Below are positions 47,782 through 58,546 of a DNA stretch of 64,000 nt, piece by piece (the stretch's first letter is position 1; each line of letters opens with the position of its first letter). Below the pieces are notes generated by a model. That model was not told where the DNA came from, ran no database searches, and saw nothing but the letters and a program-made list of their open reading frames with translations. A program made the translations under genes and the position numbers. Source of the DNA: Flavobacterium palustre (lineage in GTDB: Bacteria > Bacteroidota > Bacteroidia > Flavobacteriales > Flavobacteriaceae); contig NZ_BMGA01000010.1 of assembly GCF_014639535.1 (NCBI RefSeq), positions 53,652 through 117,651 on the forward strand, written 5' to 3'.

Positions 47782-49164
47782 ATGAAAATCAAAAAACACC
47801 TATTGTTTCTATGTCTGCTAGGCTTAAATATGCCTTGGGTTAGTGTTGCTCAAACAAGCAATCGTCCCAATATTCTCATCATTATGACTGACCAACAAAA
47901 AGCCGATGCGATGAGTATAGCCGGAAACAAAAATTTACATACTCCGGCAATGGATAAACTGGCTCAAAACGGAGTTCGTTTTACTAAAGCTTATTGCGCT
48001 CAACCTTTATGCAGTCCGTCCCGTGCGGCAATAATGAGTGGAAAAATGCCTTTTGAAAATGGTTTTATAGGGAATGCCCCTGAAAAAGATGGACAATGGC
48101 CTGAAGATTTATTAATGATGGGTAAAATTTTTCAAAATGGAAATTACAAAACGGGCTATGTAGGGAAATGGCATTTACCTGTACCAACCACTAAAAAAAA
48201 CCAACATGGTTTTGAATACATTGAGAACACAAACTTTTTAGATTATAATGATGCGGCAACACCTTCTTTTTGTGCTCGTTTTATCAAAGAAAATAAGAAC
48301 AATCCTTTCTTACTCGTGGCTTCTTTTTTGAACCCTCATGATATTTGTGAATGGGCAAGAGATGAAGATTTAAAAATGGATGTTTTAGAAGATGCTCCTC
48401 CGGCTGATCAGTGTCCGCCATTACCGGCAAACTGGCAAATACCTGCTCACGAACCCAAAATTGTTCGTGATCAACAAAAAATAGTCGGTTTACGCACCTA
48501 CCCTTCTGTCAATTATACACCCGAAAAATGGCGTCAATACCGATGGGCTTACAACCGATTAGTCGAAAAAGTTGATAATTATATCGAAATGGTATTAGCA
48601 TCGTTAAAAAAATATGGTGTCGAAAAAAATACCATTATCATTTTCACCGCCGATCATGGCGATGGCAATGCAGGACACAGTTGGAACCAAAAACAAATTT
48701 TATATGAAGAAGCGGCTAAAATTCCTTTTATCATCTCCAAAATGGATGGTTCGATAACTCCCCGAACGGATGATATGTTAGTTTGCAACGGTATCGATAT
48801 TATCCCAACAATATGTGGTTTCACAGGAGTGCCGAAACCAACTTACTTAAAAGGAATAGACTTAAGCAAAAAAATAGCCAATCCCGAACTACAACTACGC
48901 GATACACTGGTTATTGAAACTGATTTTGCCGATAATGAAGATTTATTAGGCATTAGTGGCCGAGCTGTGATTACTAAAGATTTTAAATACATTGTTTACA
49001 ACAAAGGAGAAATTAAAGAACAATTATTTGATTTAACCAACGATCCCGGAGAAATCAACAATTTAGCGGTAAATAAAACATACAAAAAACAGCTTATTGC
49101 CATGCGAAACTATTTAAAGCAATGGTGCAAAAAAAACGGAGACACATTTGATTCAGGATTATAA
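47782..49164 (+). CDS. Sulfatase, probably GlcN/GlcNAc-6-O-sulfatase (S1_11 type)
   Basis: The 460-aa protein has a signal peptide (1-24). The active-site Cys for formylglycine conversion is C77 in LCSPSR. Metal-binding blocks are IIMTDQQ near the start and FTADHGDGNAGH. It resembles, from memory, the heparin 6-O-sulfatase of the Bacteroides thetaiotaomicron locus along its length, e.g. ASFLNPHDICEWAR and YNRLVEKVDNYI. It would desulfate the 6-position of glucosamine in the periplasm. A maturation enzyme is needed and not present here. Confidence 0.88.
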   Translation: MKIKKHLLFLCLLGLNMPWVSVAQTSNRPNILIIMTDQQKADAMSIAGNKNLHTPAMDKLAQNGVRFTKAYCAQPLCSPSRAAIMSGKMPFENGFIGNAPEKDGQWPEDLLMMGKIFQNGNYKTGYVGKWHLPVPTTKKNQHGFEYIENTNFLDYNDAATPSFCARFIKENKNNPFLLVASFLNPHDICEWARDEDLKMDVLEDAPPADQCPPLPANWQIPAHEPKIVRDQQKIVGLRTYPSVNYTPEKWRQYRWAYNRLVEKVDNYIEMVLASLKKYGVEKNTIIIFTADHGDGNAGHSWNQKQILYEEAAKIPFIISKMDGSITPRTDDMLVCNGIDIIPTICGFTGVPKPTYLKGIDLSKKIANPELQLRDTLVIETDFADNEDLLGISGRAVITKDFKYIVYNKGEIKEQLFDLTNDPGEINNLAVNKTYKKQLIAMRNYLKQWCKKNGDTFDSGL

Positions 49165-49186
49165 ATCCGATTAAAAAAATAAAGAT

Positions 49187-51871
49187 ATGATACCTAAAAA
49201 AATAGCTGTAGTAGCACTATCAATATTTGCAATCCATGTTTTCGGTCAACAAAAGTCCGCATTCATTAAACTAACAGCAGAAAAATTGCATTCCAGAGTT
49301 CGCGAATGGCCTTATCCGGTCAATGGGATAACGGTGCCAACCAATGCACCTGCTCTGCTGTGGCCTGGAACAAATGGAAAAGAAATGGTCAAACCCATGG
49401 AAAGCGGCAGTACTGTTACTGAAGATCCAAACATTGGGAATGTGCGTTACAAAGTAATGTTAGCCAGCGATAAAAATTTCAACAACGATTTACTTAGCAG
49501 TTCTGAGCAACGTTGGGCGGTTTATCCGCTACATCAGGCTTTAAAACCGGGAAAATGGTACTGGAAATACGGTTATGCTTTAAAAGGCAGCAATCAATGG
49601 GCCTGGTCTGCTGTTTATGATTTTGTGGTGGATGCCAAATATGCTAATGAAAAAGTATCTCCTCCAATTAGTGAAGTATTGAAAAGAAATGAAGGCTCCC
49701 ACCCTCTTTTATGGGGTATGAACCGCATTGGAGAAGATTTTTATCGCAATAATCTGGACAATCCAGAAGCTAAAAAATTCATTGTATTTGCAGAAAAACT
49801 AATGTTGGCTCCGCTTCCTACTGAGAAACCACAAAGAATCATAGATACTACTGGAAAAACTCCATTGGAGAAAAAAATTATTATCGAAAGAATGTATCAC
49901 GGTTTTGGTGATGCCGTGGGAAATCCGGTTCGTAATTTGTGTATTGCTTATCAACTGACAAAAGACAAACGCTTTATTCTGGATGCCAAACGCAGAGCAT
50001 TAAATATTGCCAATATGAATCCTGATGGCCTGGCTACAGGAGATGATTTTACCAGTGGTGCTGTTTTAGAAGCCTTAGGTTGGTTCTATGATGCCGGATA
50101 TGATTTTTTAACTCTTCAAGAAAAAGAACAATTCAAAAATAGTATTACAATTAGAGCAAAAAGAATTTATAATCATTTGCCTAATCGTTTTGAGTTGCAT
50201 GTAAGCGACAATCACGTTTGGCAAATTACCCTGCGCAACCTAGCTATTGCAACAGTAGCGGTAATCAATGATGTTCCGGAAGCCAAAGAATGGCTTACTT
50301 ACATGTATGAAGTCTGGTCGGCACGTTTTCCTGTGTTAGGTACAACCGATGGAGGCTGGCATGAAGGCAATGGTTATTTCAGGGTAAATTTTAAATCTAT
50401 CATTTATTTATCACAAATGTTTGGTGACTTTAGCGGAGTCGATTATTTTAAATTGCCATGGATGCAAAACCTGCCTTATTATATGTTGTACACCCATCCT
50501 AACGGTGCTGCTACTACCGCTATAGGCGATATGTGGGAAAACGTTCCCTACATTGTAAAAGGTGAAGCCTGGTTTGCAGATGCGCTAACTTACCGAATGA
50601 ATAATCCTTACTTAAATGACTATGTCAATGGAATAAAAAGAGATCACCCTGATTATTTTCATGGTACAGATGATTACCTTTTCTTTCGATTATTGAATTA
50701 TAAACCTAAAAGAGAACTACCCGTTTCCTCGCCTAATCAATTGCCTAAAACCAGAAAATTTGCAGATGTGGGTGTGGTAGCTATACACGAAAATTTGGCG
50801 GAAGCCAATAAAAGTATAAGCAGTTATCTGTTCAGTAGTCCGTTTGGATCTTCGGGGCACGGTCACGCTTCACAAAACGCTTTTACAATTAATTTTAAAG
50901 GCGAAGTTCTCTTTGGTGGAACGGGTTATTACAGTAATTTTAGTGATAAACATAACCTCTTATATTACCGAACTTCTAAGGCTTACAACACCATTTTAGC
51001 CGATAGTCTTAACCAAAAAATTGGAGAAGAAGGTTACGGTTGGATTCCAAGAGCTATTTCAGGACAACGTATTCAATATGCTTTGGGCGATGCCAGCAAT
51101 GCTTACGGCGAAATTAAAAGCGACTTTTGGTTAAACCGATTCCAACAAATCAATCTAACACCTAATAAAGCGAATGGTTACGGCGAATCGGGTGTTACTT
51201 TATACCGCAGACATCTATTGCAGCTGGATGGTGGTTATATTATTCTTTATGATGAATTAGAAGCCAATAAGCCTGTAAAATGGACCACACAATTTCATTG
51301 TCCGTATTATACCATCGAAGGAACAAACGCTGCAAACGCCAACCAACAAAATTTTACGGTAAAAACTGATTTAGGGAATGTGAAAGCAAGTGTTTTTGCG
51401 AATACTTCTTTGAAAATGAATATTCACAACAAATTTTTTGAACCAGCAGTCAATTGGAATAAAGTGACCAATGACGAAGGTCAGATTAAAGATTTTAAAG
51501 ATCAATGGCATGCAGGCATTACTTCGGAAGCCAAACAAAAATTCCGATATTTAACCATTATCCAAGTCAAAAATGGAAAAACCGAAGTGATTAAAACGCT
51601 ATCAAATAAAAAAGGGTTAACTCATATACAAGTTGGCGATTGGGATATTCAGGCACAATTAGATGGTGAAAAAACGGCTGCATTACAGGTTTTGGGTAAA
51701 GAGGCAAAATCCCTGTTTAACTATGGAAATCTGCCTATTCTATTTCAAGGCAAAGCCTATAAATCTAAAATTGCAGGAAGTTCTCTATTATTAGAAATGG
51801 AAGGAAGTAAATTGAACAAACAAGAAGCCATAGATGAATTACCGGATGTTGCCAAATATGACCAAAATTAA
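49187..51871 (+). CDS. PL15-type heparinase II/III family lyase
   Basis: The 894-aa protein has a signal peptide (1-20). It has an N-terminal FN3-like DUF4962 domain (about 25-150, GKWYWKYGYALKGS), an alpha/alpha toroid (about 155-490, with SDNHVWQ and HEGNGYF) and a heparinase II/III beta sandwich (about 495-890, with SSGHGHASQNAF and FGGTGYYS). This layout matches PL15, whose Bacteroides member acts exolytically on heparin/heparan; alginate oligosaccharides are the other known substrate. Position 22 nt after the sulfatase supports the heparin reading. Confidence 0.82.
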   Translation: MIPKKIAVVALSIFAIHVFGQQKSAFIKLTAEKLHSRVREWPYPVNGITVPTNAPALLWPGTNGKEMVKPMESGSTVTEDPNIGNVRYKVMLASDKNFNNDLLSSSEQRWAVYPLHQALKPGKWYWKYGYALKGSNQWAWSAVYDFVVDAKYANEKVSPPISEVLKRNEGSHPLLWGMNRIGEDFYRNNLDNPEAKKFIVFAEKLMLAPLPTEKPQRIIDTTGKTPLEKKIIIERMYHGFGDAVGNPVRNLCIAYQLTKDKRFILDAKRRALNIANMNPDGLATGDDFTSGAVLEALGWFYDAGYDFLTLQEKEQFKNSITIRAKRIYNHLPNRFELHVSDNHVWQITLRNLAIATVAVINDVPEAKEWLTYMYEVWSARFPVLGTTDGGWHEGNGYFRVNFKSIIYLSQMFGDFSGVDYFKLPWMQNLPYYMLYTHPNGAATTAIGDMWENVPYIVKGEAWFADALTYRMNNPYLNDYVNGIKRDHPDYFHGTDDYLFFRLLNYKPKRELPVSSPNQLPKTRKFADVGVVAIHENLAEANKSISSYLFSSPFGSSGHGHASQNAFTINFKGEVLFGGTGYYSNFSDKHNLLYYRTSKAYNTILADSLNQKIGEEGYGWIPRAISGQRIQYALGDASNAYGEIKSDFWLNRFQQINLTPNKANGYGESGVTLYRRHLLQLDGGYIILYDELEANKPVKWTTQFHCPYYTIEGTNAANANQQNFTVKTDLGNVKASVFANTSLKMNIHNKFFEPAVNWNKVTNDEGQIKDFKDQWHAGITSEAKQKFRYLTIIQVKNGKTEVIKTLSNKKGLTHIQVGDWDIQAQLDGEKTAALQVLGKEAKSLFNYGNLPILFQGKAYKSKIAGSSLLLEMEGSKLNKQEAIDELPDVAKYDQN

Positions 51872-52010
51872 AATAGCCCTATTCTTTTAAATTATAACAA
51901 CATTACTTTTTTGCCCCAAATTGCCTAACTTGTTGTTCTCTTTTAACGAGAAAAATAAATATTATTTAAAAGAAAATAAGCGTAGAAAAACAACTATAAT
52001 CCACACTGTC

Positions 52011-55000
52011 ATGAGAAAAAAGATTGCTTGTATCGCACTGTTTTGCATTACTCTTTTAGCCACTAAGAGTCATGCTCAAATGCAGGATCGCTATTTTCGT
52101 AATATTTCGGTCGATAAAGGCTTGTCGCAAAGTACTGTTTTTGCCATTAGACAAGACGCTCTGGGTTTTATCTGGATTGGTACACAGGATGGCTTAAACC
52201 GTTATGACAGTAAGGGATTTAAAGTATATCGACCAATAAAAAACGTTAAAAACAGCTTACAGTCGTACTATATTCGAAGCTTATTTACGGATCACAAAGG
52301 ACAATTATGGATTGGAGGGAATAAAGGAATCAGTGTTTATAACTATGACACCGACAGTTTTACAAACTATCAGCTGCCTCGTAGTCTGGGCGAATGGTAT
52401 ATTTCTTCAATTACAGAAGACAATGCCCATCAAATTTGGGCAACCTCCATTGCTGGTGATGTTTTTGTGCTTTCACCAAAAGCCGATCATTTTATCCCAG
52501 TTAAATTCAATGCTTCATCCCATGAGATTAAAAAAATCGCTTATATCGGACTTTGGCAAAAACAAATAATTTTAGGTACAGATGTTGGTCTTTTCAAATT
52601 AAATCCTAAGAGTTCTCAATTGAAAAAAATTAATATTGGTGTTAAAAAAACTTATATCAATGATGTCTATATCGAAAATAAAAACATATGGGTAGCAACC
52701 GAAGGTAACGGAATTATTAATTACGACACAAAAAATAATAAGCTTACTGTATTACTGCATAAAACAACCACAAACAGTATTGCTGATAACAACATCCGAT
52801 GTGTAGGAAAAGATACTGAAGGAAATCTTTGGATTGGCACATTCAAAGGCCTTTCCATCTTTAATCCAAAAGAAAATTCGTTTACTAACTATTACCATCA
52901 AATAGCACAACCTTATACTATCAGTCAAAATTCAGTGCGTTGCTTTTTTAAAGACAAACAGAACGGAATTTGGTTAGGCACTTATTATGGAGGTATTAAT
53001 TATTACCATAAAAATGATATTAAGTTCAATTTATTGAGCCAAAACTCAGGTAAACCTTCGTTAAATGACGAAGTTATTGGTGTAATAAAACAAGATGCAA
53101 AAGGTAATTTTTGGATAGGAAGTAATGATAAGGGTTTAAATTATTGGAACAAAAACGCCAATACCATTAGCTATTATTCGAATAGCGAAAATAATCCAAA
53201 CAGTATAAGTTCTAACAACATCAAAGCCATTGAATTTGATAACAATGCTAATATCCTGATTGGAACTCACAACGGAGGACTTAATTTACTAAATCCTAAC
53301 AATGGCGTAGTACAGCGGTTTCTTCATGATGATAATAATCCAAGTTCCATAGCCGGAAACCTGGTTTATAGTATCTTAAAAGATTCCAAAAACCGTATTT
53401 GGGTGGGCACAAGATCCGGTTTAGATCAGTTTCATCCGGAAACCAAATCGTTCACTCATGTGCATTTAGACAAGGCCGGAAAACGTCCTTCTTCTGATGA
53501 TATTACCTATCTTTTTGAGGATAGCAAACATCGTATCTGGATTGGGACAACTAACGGTGTAACCTTATTTTATCCTGATAATCTTTTGTTTGGAGACATC
53601 GGACACGGAAAACGAAGCGATGATATTGTAAATTGTATTACCGAAGATCAAAAACATCGCATTTGGATTGGAACCCGAGAAGGACTACGCCTGTATGATG
53701 AAACTCAGGAAACATTTATTAGTTTTAAAGAAACCATCGATTTTGTCAAAGAAACGATTTATGGTATCATCCCTGACGAAGATGGAAACCTATGGATTTC
53801 AACCAACAGAGGTTTGATAAAATTCAATCCGGATAAAGGTTCGGTTCAAACATTTGACGAAAGCGACGGTTTGCAAAACAATCAATTTAACGAATACTCA
53901 TTTTATAAAGCTAAAGATGGAATGTTGCTTTTTGGAGGAATCAAAGGACTCTCCTATTTCTATCCGTCTATGATAAAACAGCAGGCACTTCCGTTAAAAT
54001 TAAATTTTACAGCACTCGAAGCATTAAACAAAACCGTTGCTGTTAATGACGAAACCAACATTCTGGAACAGCATATTGACCAGACAGAAAGCATCGAAAT
54101 TGGACCTGAATACAAACAGTTTAGTATCTTTTTTAATACCTTCAATTATATATCCTCTAATCGTACCCACTATTATTACAAACTGGACGGAATTGACAAA
54201 GATTGGCAACTTACAGATGAACTAAAGATTAGTTACAGCAATTTACCGGTTGGAAAATACAATTTGCAGATTAAAGCAATGGGACCAAATGGTGAAATGA
54301 GTGCCATTAGAAATTTAGAAATTAAAATCCTGCCGCCTTGGTACAAAACTAGCTGGTTTATTCTACTGTTACTCATAGTAATCGGTACGGCTACCTATAT
54401 TGGTTTCCGAATGATTACCGAACGAATTAAAGCCTTACAACAGCTCAAACAAGAACGCATCGATAAAGAAAGAGTACGCGATATCAATCAGGTAAAAATG
54501 GATTTCTTTACCAATGTTTCGCACGAACTTCGAACTCCGTTGACGTTAATTTTAGCTCCTCTAGAAGAATTATTGAAATTACCTTTTACAGATAGAGCAA
54601 CCAAAAAGAAACATGAGCTGATGTTTCTTAATGCTAAAAGACTGTATAACCTGGTGGATCAATTATTTGAATTCAGAAAAACCGAAATGGGAACACAACA
54701 GCTCAAAGTGAGTAAAAATGATATTGTGCGTTTTGTTCAGGAAGTTTACGAATCTTTCAAACCACTTTCAGATAAAAAACAAATCCATTTTACAAACCAT
54801 TCGTCAGAAACAGCGCTTTCGTTTTATTTTGATAAGGATGCTATGGAAAAAATACTATTCAACCTGCTTTCCAATGCCTTTAAATACACCGAAGCAGGAC
54901 ATAATATCAGTATTGAATTATTGAAAAAAGAAAATGAAATCGTTATAAAAGTTAGCGATACGGGTGTTGGAATCAGCGAAGAAGATTTAGCCAAAGTTTT

Positions 55001-56075
55001 TGATCGTTTTTATCAGGTAAGCAATAAAGAAATGAATTTAGGTTCAGGTGTCGGACTGGCATTTACCAAGCGTTTGGTCGAATTGCATCATGGAACTATT
55101 ACTGCCGAAAGTACTAAAGAAGAAGGCAGTACTTTTACGGTGACCCTTCCTATTTCAGACGAAATTTATAAAAATGATTTACACCTTGAAAATACCATTC
55201 AGGAAGTTGCTATAGTAACTGAAAAAGAAATTGATGAAGAAAATTATTTGCAATTAGATCAAAATGAAGCGATAATCAATGAAATTACCGAAGGTGTACA
55301 AGCTATGAAATTGCTTATTGTTGATGATAACAAAGAAATTTTAGCTTATCTACAGGATTATTTCTCTAAAATGTATGAAGTAACGGTGGCCTATGATGGT
55401 CAAATGGCTTTGGATTTATTAGAAGTACAGCCTTTTGATATTATTATCAGCGATGTAATGATGCCTGAACTCGACGGTTTGCATTTTTGCAAACGGGTAA
55501 AACAAAACATCAATACTTCCCACATTCCTTTTATGCTGTTAACTGCCAAAACAGAAACAAGCCAACAAATAAAAGGACTGGAAATGGGAGCTGACGATTA
55601 TATTACCAAGCCTTTTTCTACTCAATTGTTAGCACTTAAAATTTCAAACCTGTTGCGCTCCCGTAAACGCCTTAAAGAATATTATTCTGCATCACAAGAA
55701 CTAATACCCGAAAATATTGCTTTTAATACTCTTGATGAAGAATTTTTAAAAGAGGCTATTAACATTGTTGAAGAACACTTGGCTGATTCTGAATTTACAG
55801 TAGATGTTTTCAGTAAAAAAATCGGGATGAGTCGTTCCAATCTTTATTTGAAATTAAAAGCAATTACTGGCGAATCAGCAATGGATTTTATAAAAAGAAT
55901 CCGATTTAAAAAAGCCGTTGAACTGATGCAAAGCAAACGCTACACGATTGCACAAATCACCTATATGTGTGGATTTAATTCGCCTTCTTATTTTTCAACG
56001 GCATTTAAACAACATTATGGTTGTATGCCAAGCGAATATTTAGATAAAACCGACAACTCTAAAGAAGAATCATAA
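52011..56075 (+). CDS. Hybrid two-component system regulator (heparin locus)
   Basis: The start is placed at MRKKIACIALFCI because it gives a signal peptide ending at SHAQ; the frame is open back to 51921 without one. The 1354-aa protein has propeller repeats, a Y_Y_Y domain, a membrane segment (FILLLLIVIGTATYIGF), HisKA with H838 (VSHELRTP), an ATPase domain (GSGVGLAFTKRL), a receiver with D1148 (SDVMMPELDG) and an AraC HTH (MSRSNLYLKLKAIT). It probably binds a heparin-derived oligosaccharide in the periplasm and activates the locus. Confidence 0.93.
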   Translation: MRKKIACIALFCITLLATKSHAQMQDRYFRNISVDKGLSQSTVFAIRQDALGFIWIGTQDGLNRYDSKGFKVYRPIKNVKNSLQSYYIRSLFTDHKGQLWIGGNKGISVYNYDTDSFTNYQLPRSLGEWYISSITEDNAHQIWATSIAGDVFVLSPKADHFIPVKFNASSHEIKKIAYIGLWQKQIILGTDVGLFKLNPKSSQLKKINIGVKKTYINDVYIENKNIWVATEGNGIINYDTKNNKLTVLLHKTTTNSIADNNIRCVGKDTEGNLWIGTFKGLSIFNPKENSFTNYYHQIAQPYTISQNSVRCFFKDKQNGIWLGTYYGGINYYHKNDIKFNLLSQNSGKPSLNDEVIGVIKQDAKGNFWIGSNDKGLNYWNKNANTISYYSNSENNPNSISSNNIKAIEFDNNANILIGTHNGGLNLLNPNNGVVQRFLHDDNNPSSIAGNLVYSILKDSKNRIWVGTRSGLDQFHPETKSFTHVHLDKAGKRPSSDDITYLFEDSKHRIWIGTTNGVTLFYPDNLLFGDIGHGKRSDDIVNCITEDQKHRIWIGTREGLRLYDETQETFISFKETIDFVKETIYGIIPDEDGNLWISTNRGLIKFNPDKGSVQTFDESDGLQNNQFNEYSFYKAKDGMLLFGGIKGLSYFYPSMIKQQALPLKLNFTALEALNKTVAVNDETNILEQHIDQTESIEIGPEYKQFSIFFNTFNYISSNRTHYYYKLDGIDKDWQLTDELKISYSNLPVGKYNLQIKAMGPNGEMSAIRNLEIKILPPWYKTSWFILLLLIVIGTATYIGFRMITERIKALQQLKQERIDKERVRDINQVKMDFFTNVSHELRTPLTLILAPLEELLKLPFTDRATKKKHELMFLNAKRLYNLVDQLFEFRKTEMGTQQLKVSKNDIVRFVQEVYESFKPLSDKKQIHFTNHSSETALSFYFDKDAMEKILFNLLSNAFKYTEAGHNISIELLKKENEIVIKVSDTGVGISEEDLAKVFDRFYQVSNKEMNLGSGVGLAFTKRLVELHHGTITAESTKEEGSTFTVTLPISDEIYKNDLHLENTIQEVAIVTEKEIDEENYLQLDQNEAIINEITEGVQAMKLLIVDDNKEILAYLQDYFSKMYEVTVAYDGQMALDLLEVQPFDIIISDVMMPELDGLHFCKRVKQNINTSHIPFMLLTAKTETSQQIKGLEMGADDYITKPFSTQLLALKISNLLRSRKRLKEYYSASQELIPENIAFNTLDEEFLKEAINIVEEHLADSEFTVDVFSKKIGMSRSNLYLKLKAITGESAMDFIKRIRFKKAVELMQSKRYTIAQITYMCGFNSPSYFSTAFKQHYGCMPSEYLDKTDNSKEES

Positions 56076-56109
56076 TCTTAATTTTAAAAGACTAAAAAAA
56101 AACTCACTC

Positions 56110-57240
56110 ATGAAATTTATGAAATTATTTTCGGGAATTGCTTTTATATTGCCTTTGGCTCTTTTAGCACAAACAAAAGCGATTGTAAGCATCCAAAACA
56201 ATTCAGCTTTAAATTACAAAGACGCTGTGGTAGCCATAAAATGGGACGCCGTTTTACTACAATATCCCCAAATTGACACTGCTAACTTTGTAGTTCTTAA
56301 TTCGGTTACTAAAAAGCAAATTCCCTATCAATTAGAACACAAAGGACACTCGGCTATTCAAAATGTATTGGTACAAACGGATGTCAAACCCAAATCGTCG
56401 CTTACTCTTTTGATACAAAAAGGAAAACCGGAAATTTTTATTGCCAAAACTTATGCTCGTTATGTACCGGAACGCAAAGATGATTTTGCCTGGGAAAACG
56501 ACCAAATAGCTTTTCGCACCTACGGTAAAGCACTGGAAAAAGAAAAAGACAATGCCTATGGTTTTGATGTTTGGGTAAAACGCACTAACCGAATGATTCT
56601 TAACGAACGCTATAAAAGGGCTGATTATCATACTGACCATGGCGATGGTTTAGACTATTACCATGTAGGCTTTACATTAGGCGCCGGTAATATGGCTCCC
56701 TTTGTAAATGACACCATCCGTTATTCAGGAAATTATCAGCAATGGAAAATTCTGGACAACGGTCCTTTACGCACTACATTTCAACTCATTTATGATAGTT
56801 GGAATGCTGGCGGAATAAAAGTGAGTGCTACAAAAACCATTTCTATCGATGCGGGTTCCCAACTCAATCGCATCGAAAACGTCTATACTTTTAACAGTGA
56901 TAGTACCTTGCCAGTTGTAGTGGGAATCATTCGAAGACCCGAAGCCGGATACATTTCACTGAACGAACAACAAGGAATTATGGGATATTGGGAACCTACC
57001 ATGAATGAAAATGGTACAACCGGAGTAGGTTCGATAATTACAACTCCTATTACAAAAATGTGGGTCAATAACGAACAATTATTAGCTAAAACTACCGTTA
57101 AAAACAACGAAACTTTTATTTACTACACAGGAGCCGCCTGGGATAAAGCAGAAAAAATTACCGATGCTAAAAAATGGTTAGACTACCTGAATGATTTTAA
57201 TCAAAAACTAAAAAAACCTTTAGTTGTGAGTATCAAATAA
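56110..57240 (+). CDS. DUF4861 family secreted protein
   Basis: The 376-aa protein has a signal peptide (about 1-20) and is all-beta. Recognisable blocks are ERKDDFAWENDQIAFRTYG, HTDHGDGLDYYHVGFTLGAGN and MGYWEPTMNENG, which I associate with DUF4861. Such genes recur in loci for uronate-containing glycans. The His/Asp-rich HTDHGDG block is a candidate active or metal site. It lies 34 nt after the HTCS, so it is co-transcribed. Lyase or hydrolase activity is possible but not shown. Confidence 0.75.
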   Translation: MKFMKLFSGIAFILPLALLAQTKAIVSIQNNSALNYKDAVVAIKWDAVLLQYPQIDTANFVVLNSVTKKQIPYQLEHKGHSAIQNVLVQTDVKPKSSLTLLIQKGKPEIFIAKTYARYVPERKDDFAWENDQIAFRTYGKALEKEKDNAYGFDVWVKRTNRMILNERYKRADYHTDHGDGLDYYHVGFTLGAGNMAPFVNDTIRYSGNYQQWKILDNGPLRTTFQLIYDSWNAGGIKVSATKTISIDAGSQLNRIENVYTFNSDSTLPVVVGIIRRPEAGYISLNEQQGIMGYWEPTMNENGTTGVGSIITTPITKMWVNNEQLLAKTTVKNNETFIYYTGAAWDKAEKITDAKKWLDYLNDFNQKLKKPLVVSIK

Positions 57241-57258
57241 CTCTTATCCCATTTCATT

Positions 57259-57294
57259 AAAAGGCGATTAAATCAAAAGATTTAGTCGCCTTTT
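57259..57294 (+). terminator. Terminator after the DUF4861 gene
   Basis: AAAAGGCGA-TAAATC pairs with GATTTA-TCGCCTTTT around an AAAA loop, ending in a T run. The remaining 57295-57716 holds the kduD promoter region and no gene. Confidence 0.85.
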
Positions 57295-57716
57295 TCAATT
57301 TAATTTTACTGCTATTTGTTTGAAACATAAAAGTTTTTAAACCATTAAGTTCATGAAGAAAATTAAGATTTACAGTATTCTTAAACCTCATAATTTTCTT
57401 CATAGTTTTCAAAAAAGAATCTTCACAACATTTCCAACTGAACCTTTAATTATAATCAGCTAAAAAAACAACCAACTAGAACTTACTCAGAAACCTGTTA
57501 TTCATGGATTTACAGCTATAAAACAAGCTGTTTACACAAATTCGAAAGTTAATTGGTAAATATTGAAATAGCCTTTTTGATTTCAAATATAACTTCGCAA
57601 TATGAAATGGATAAAAGCCAAACTCAATTTTTAGTTTCAGCATCCAAATTTCAGGATAAACTTAAAAAGTAGCAATTTCTAAAACAAAATAAATACTAAC
57701 TAAAACAATTAAAACA

Positions 57717-58505
57717 ATGTCAATTAACTTATTTGATTTAACAGGGAAAACAGCTTTAATAACTGGAGGAGTTCATGGTTTAGGAATGGCTATGGCTAAG
57801 GGATTAGGACATGCGGGAGCAAAAATTGTAATAAACGATCTTTCGCAGGAAGCAATTGACAAAGCTGTTGCCGAATACCAGTCGGTAGGAATTGAAGCTT
57901 ATGGCTATGTATTTAATGTAACCGACGAGAAAGCGGTAATTGCAGCGATAAATAAAATAGAAACAGAAGTTGCACCAATTGATATTCTAATAAACAATGC
58001 AGGAATTATCAAAAGAACTCCAATTATTGAAATGGAAGTCGAAGATTTTACGGCAGTAATAAATGTAGATTTAATTAGTCCGTTTATTGTTTCTAAAAAT
58101 GTAGTCAAAGGTATGATTGCACGTGGTGGTGGAAAAATCATCAATATCTGCTCTATGATGAGCGAATTAGGAAGAGATTCTGTAAGTGCTTATGCTGCTG
58201 CAAAAGGAGGGTTGAAAATGCTGACTAAAAACATGGCGACGGAATGGGCAAAATTCAATATTCAAACAAACGGAATTGGTCCGGGTTATTTTGCAACAAG
58301 TCAAACGGCTCCAATTAGAGTAAACGGACATCCTTTTAATGAATTTATCATCAGCAGAACACCGGCAAATCGTTGGGGAGATCCGGAAGATTTACAAGGA
58401 GCAGCCATCTTTTTAAGTTCTAAGGCAAGTGATTTTGTAAACGGACATATTGTTTATGTTGACGGAGGAATATTAGCTACTATAGGAAAACCATCTAATG
58501 AATAG
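57717..58505 (+). CDS. kduD: 2-dehydro-3-deoxy-D-gluconate 5-dehydrogenase-like SDR
   Basis: The 262-aa protein has no signal peptide and is a short-chain dehydrogenase: nucleotide motif TGGVHGLG, NNAG, and catalytic S...YAAAK. It matches the KduD/gluconate 5-dehydrogenase group. KduD reduces 3-deoxy-D-glycero-2,5-hexodiulosonate to KDG after KduI isomerises the unsaturated uronate released by GH88. KduI is not in the window. First gene of a kduD-transporter-nagB unit with short gaps. Confidence 0.85.
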   Translation: MSINLFDLTGKTALITGGVHGLGMAMAKGLGHAGAKIVINDLSQEAIDKAVAEYQSVGIEAYGYVFNVTDEKAVIAAINKIETEVAPIDILINNAGIIKRTPIIEMEVEDFTAVINVDLISPFIVSKNVVKGMIARGGGKIINICSMMSELGRDSVSAYAAAKGGLKMLTKNMATEWAKFNIQTNGIGPGYFATSQTAPIRVNGHPFNEFIISRTPANRWGDPEDLQGAAIFLSSKASDFVNGHIVYVDGGILATIGKPSNE

Positions 58506-58546
58506 TACTGCTACTCTCCTATTACAAACCATTTTATTTAAAAACT

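Noticed and set aside
49187-51871. Alginate lyase function for the PL15-type protein
   Set aside because: PL15 includes alginate lyases, but the flanking sulfatase, PL12 and GH88 make heparin/heparan far more likely.
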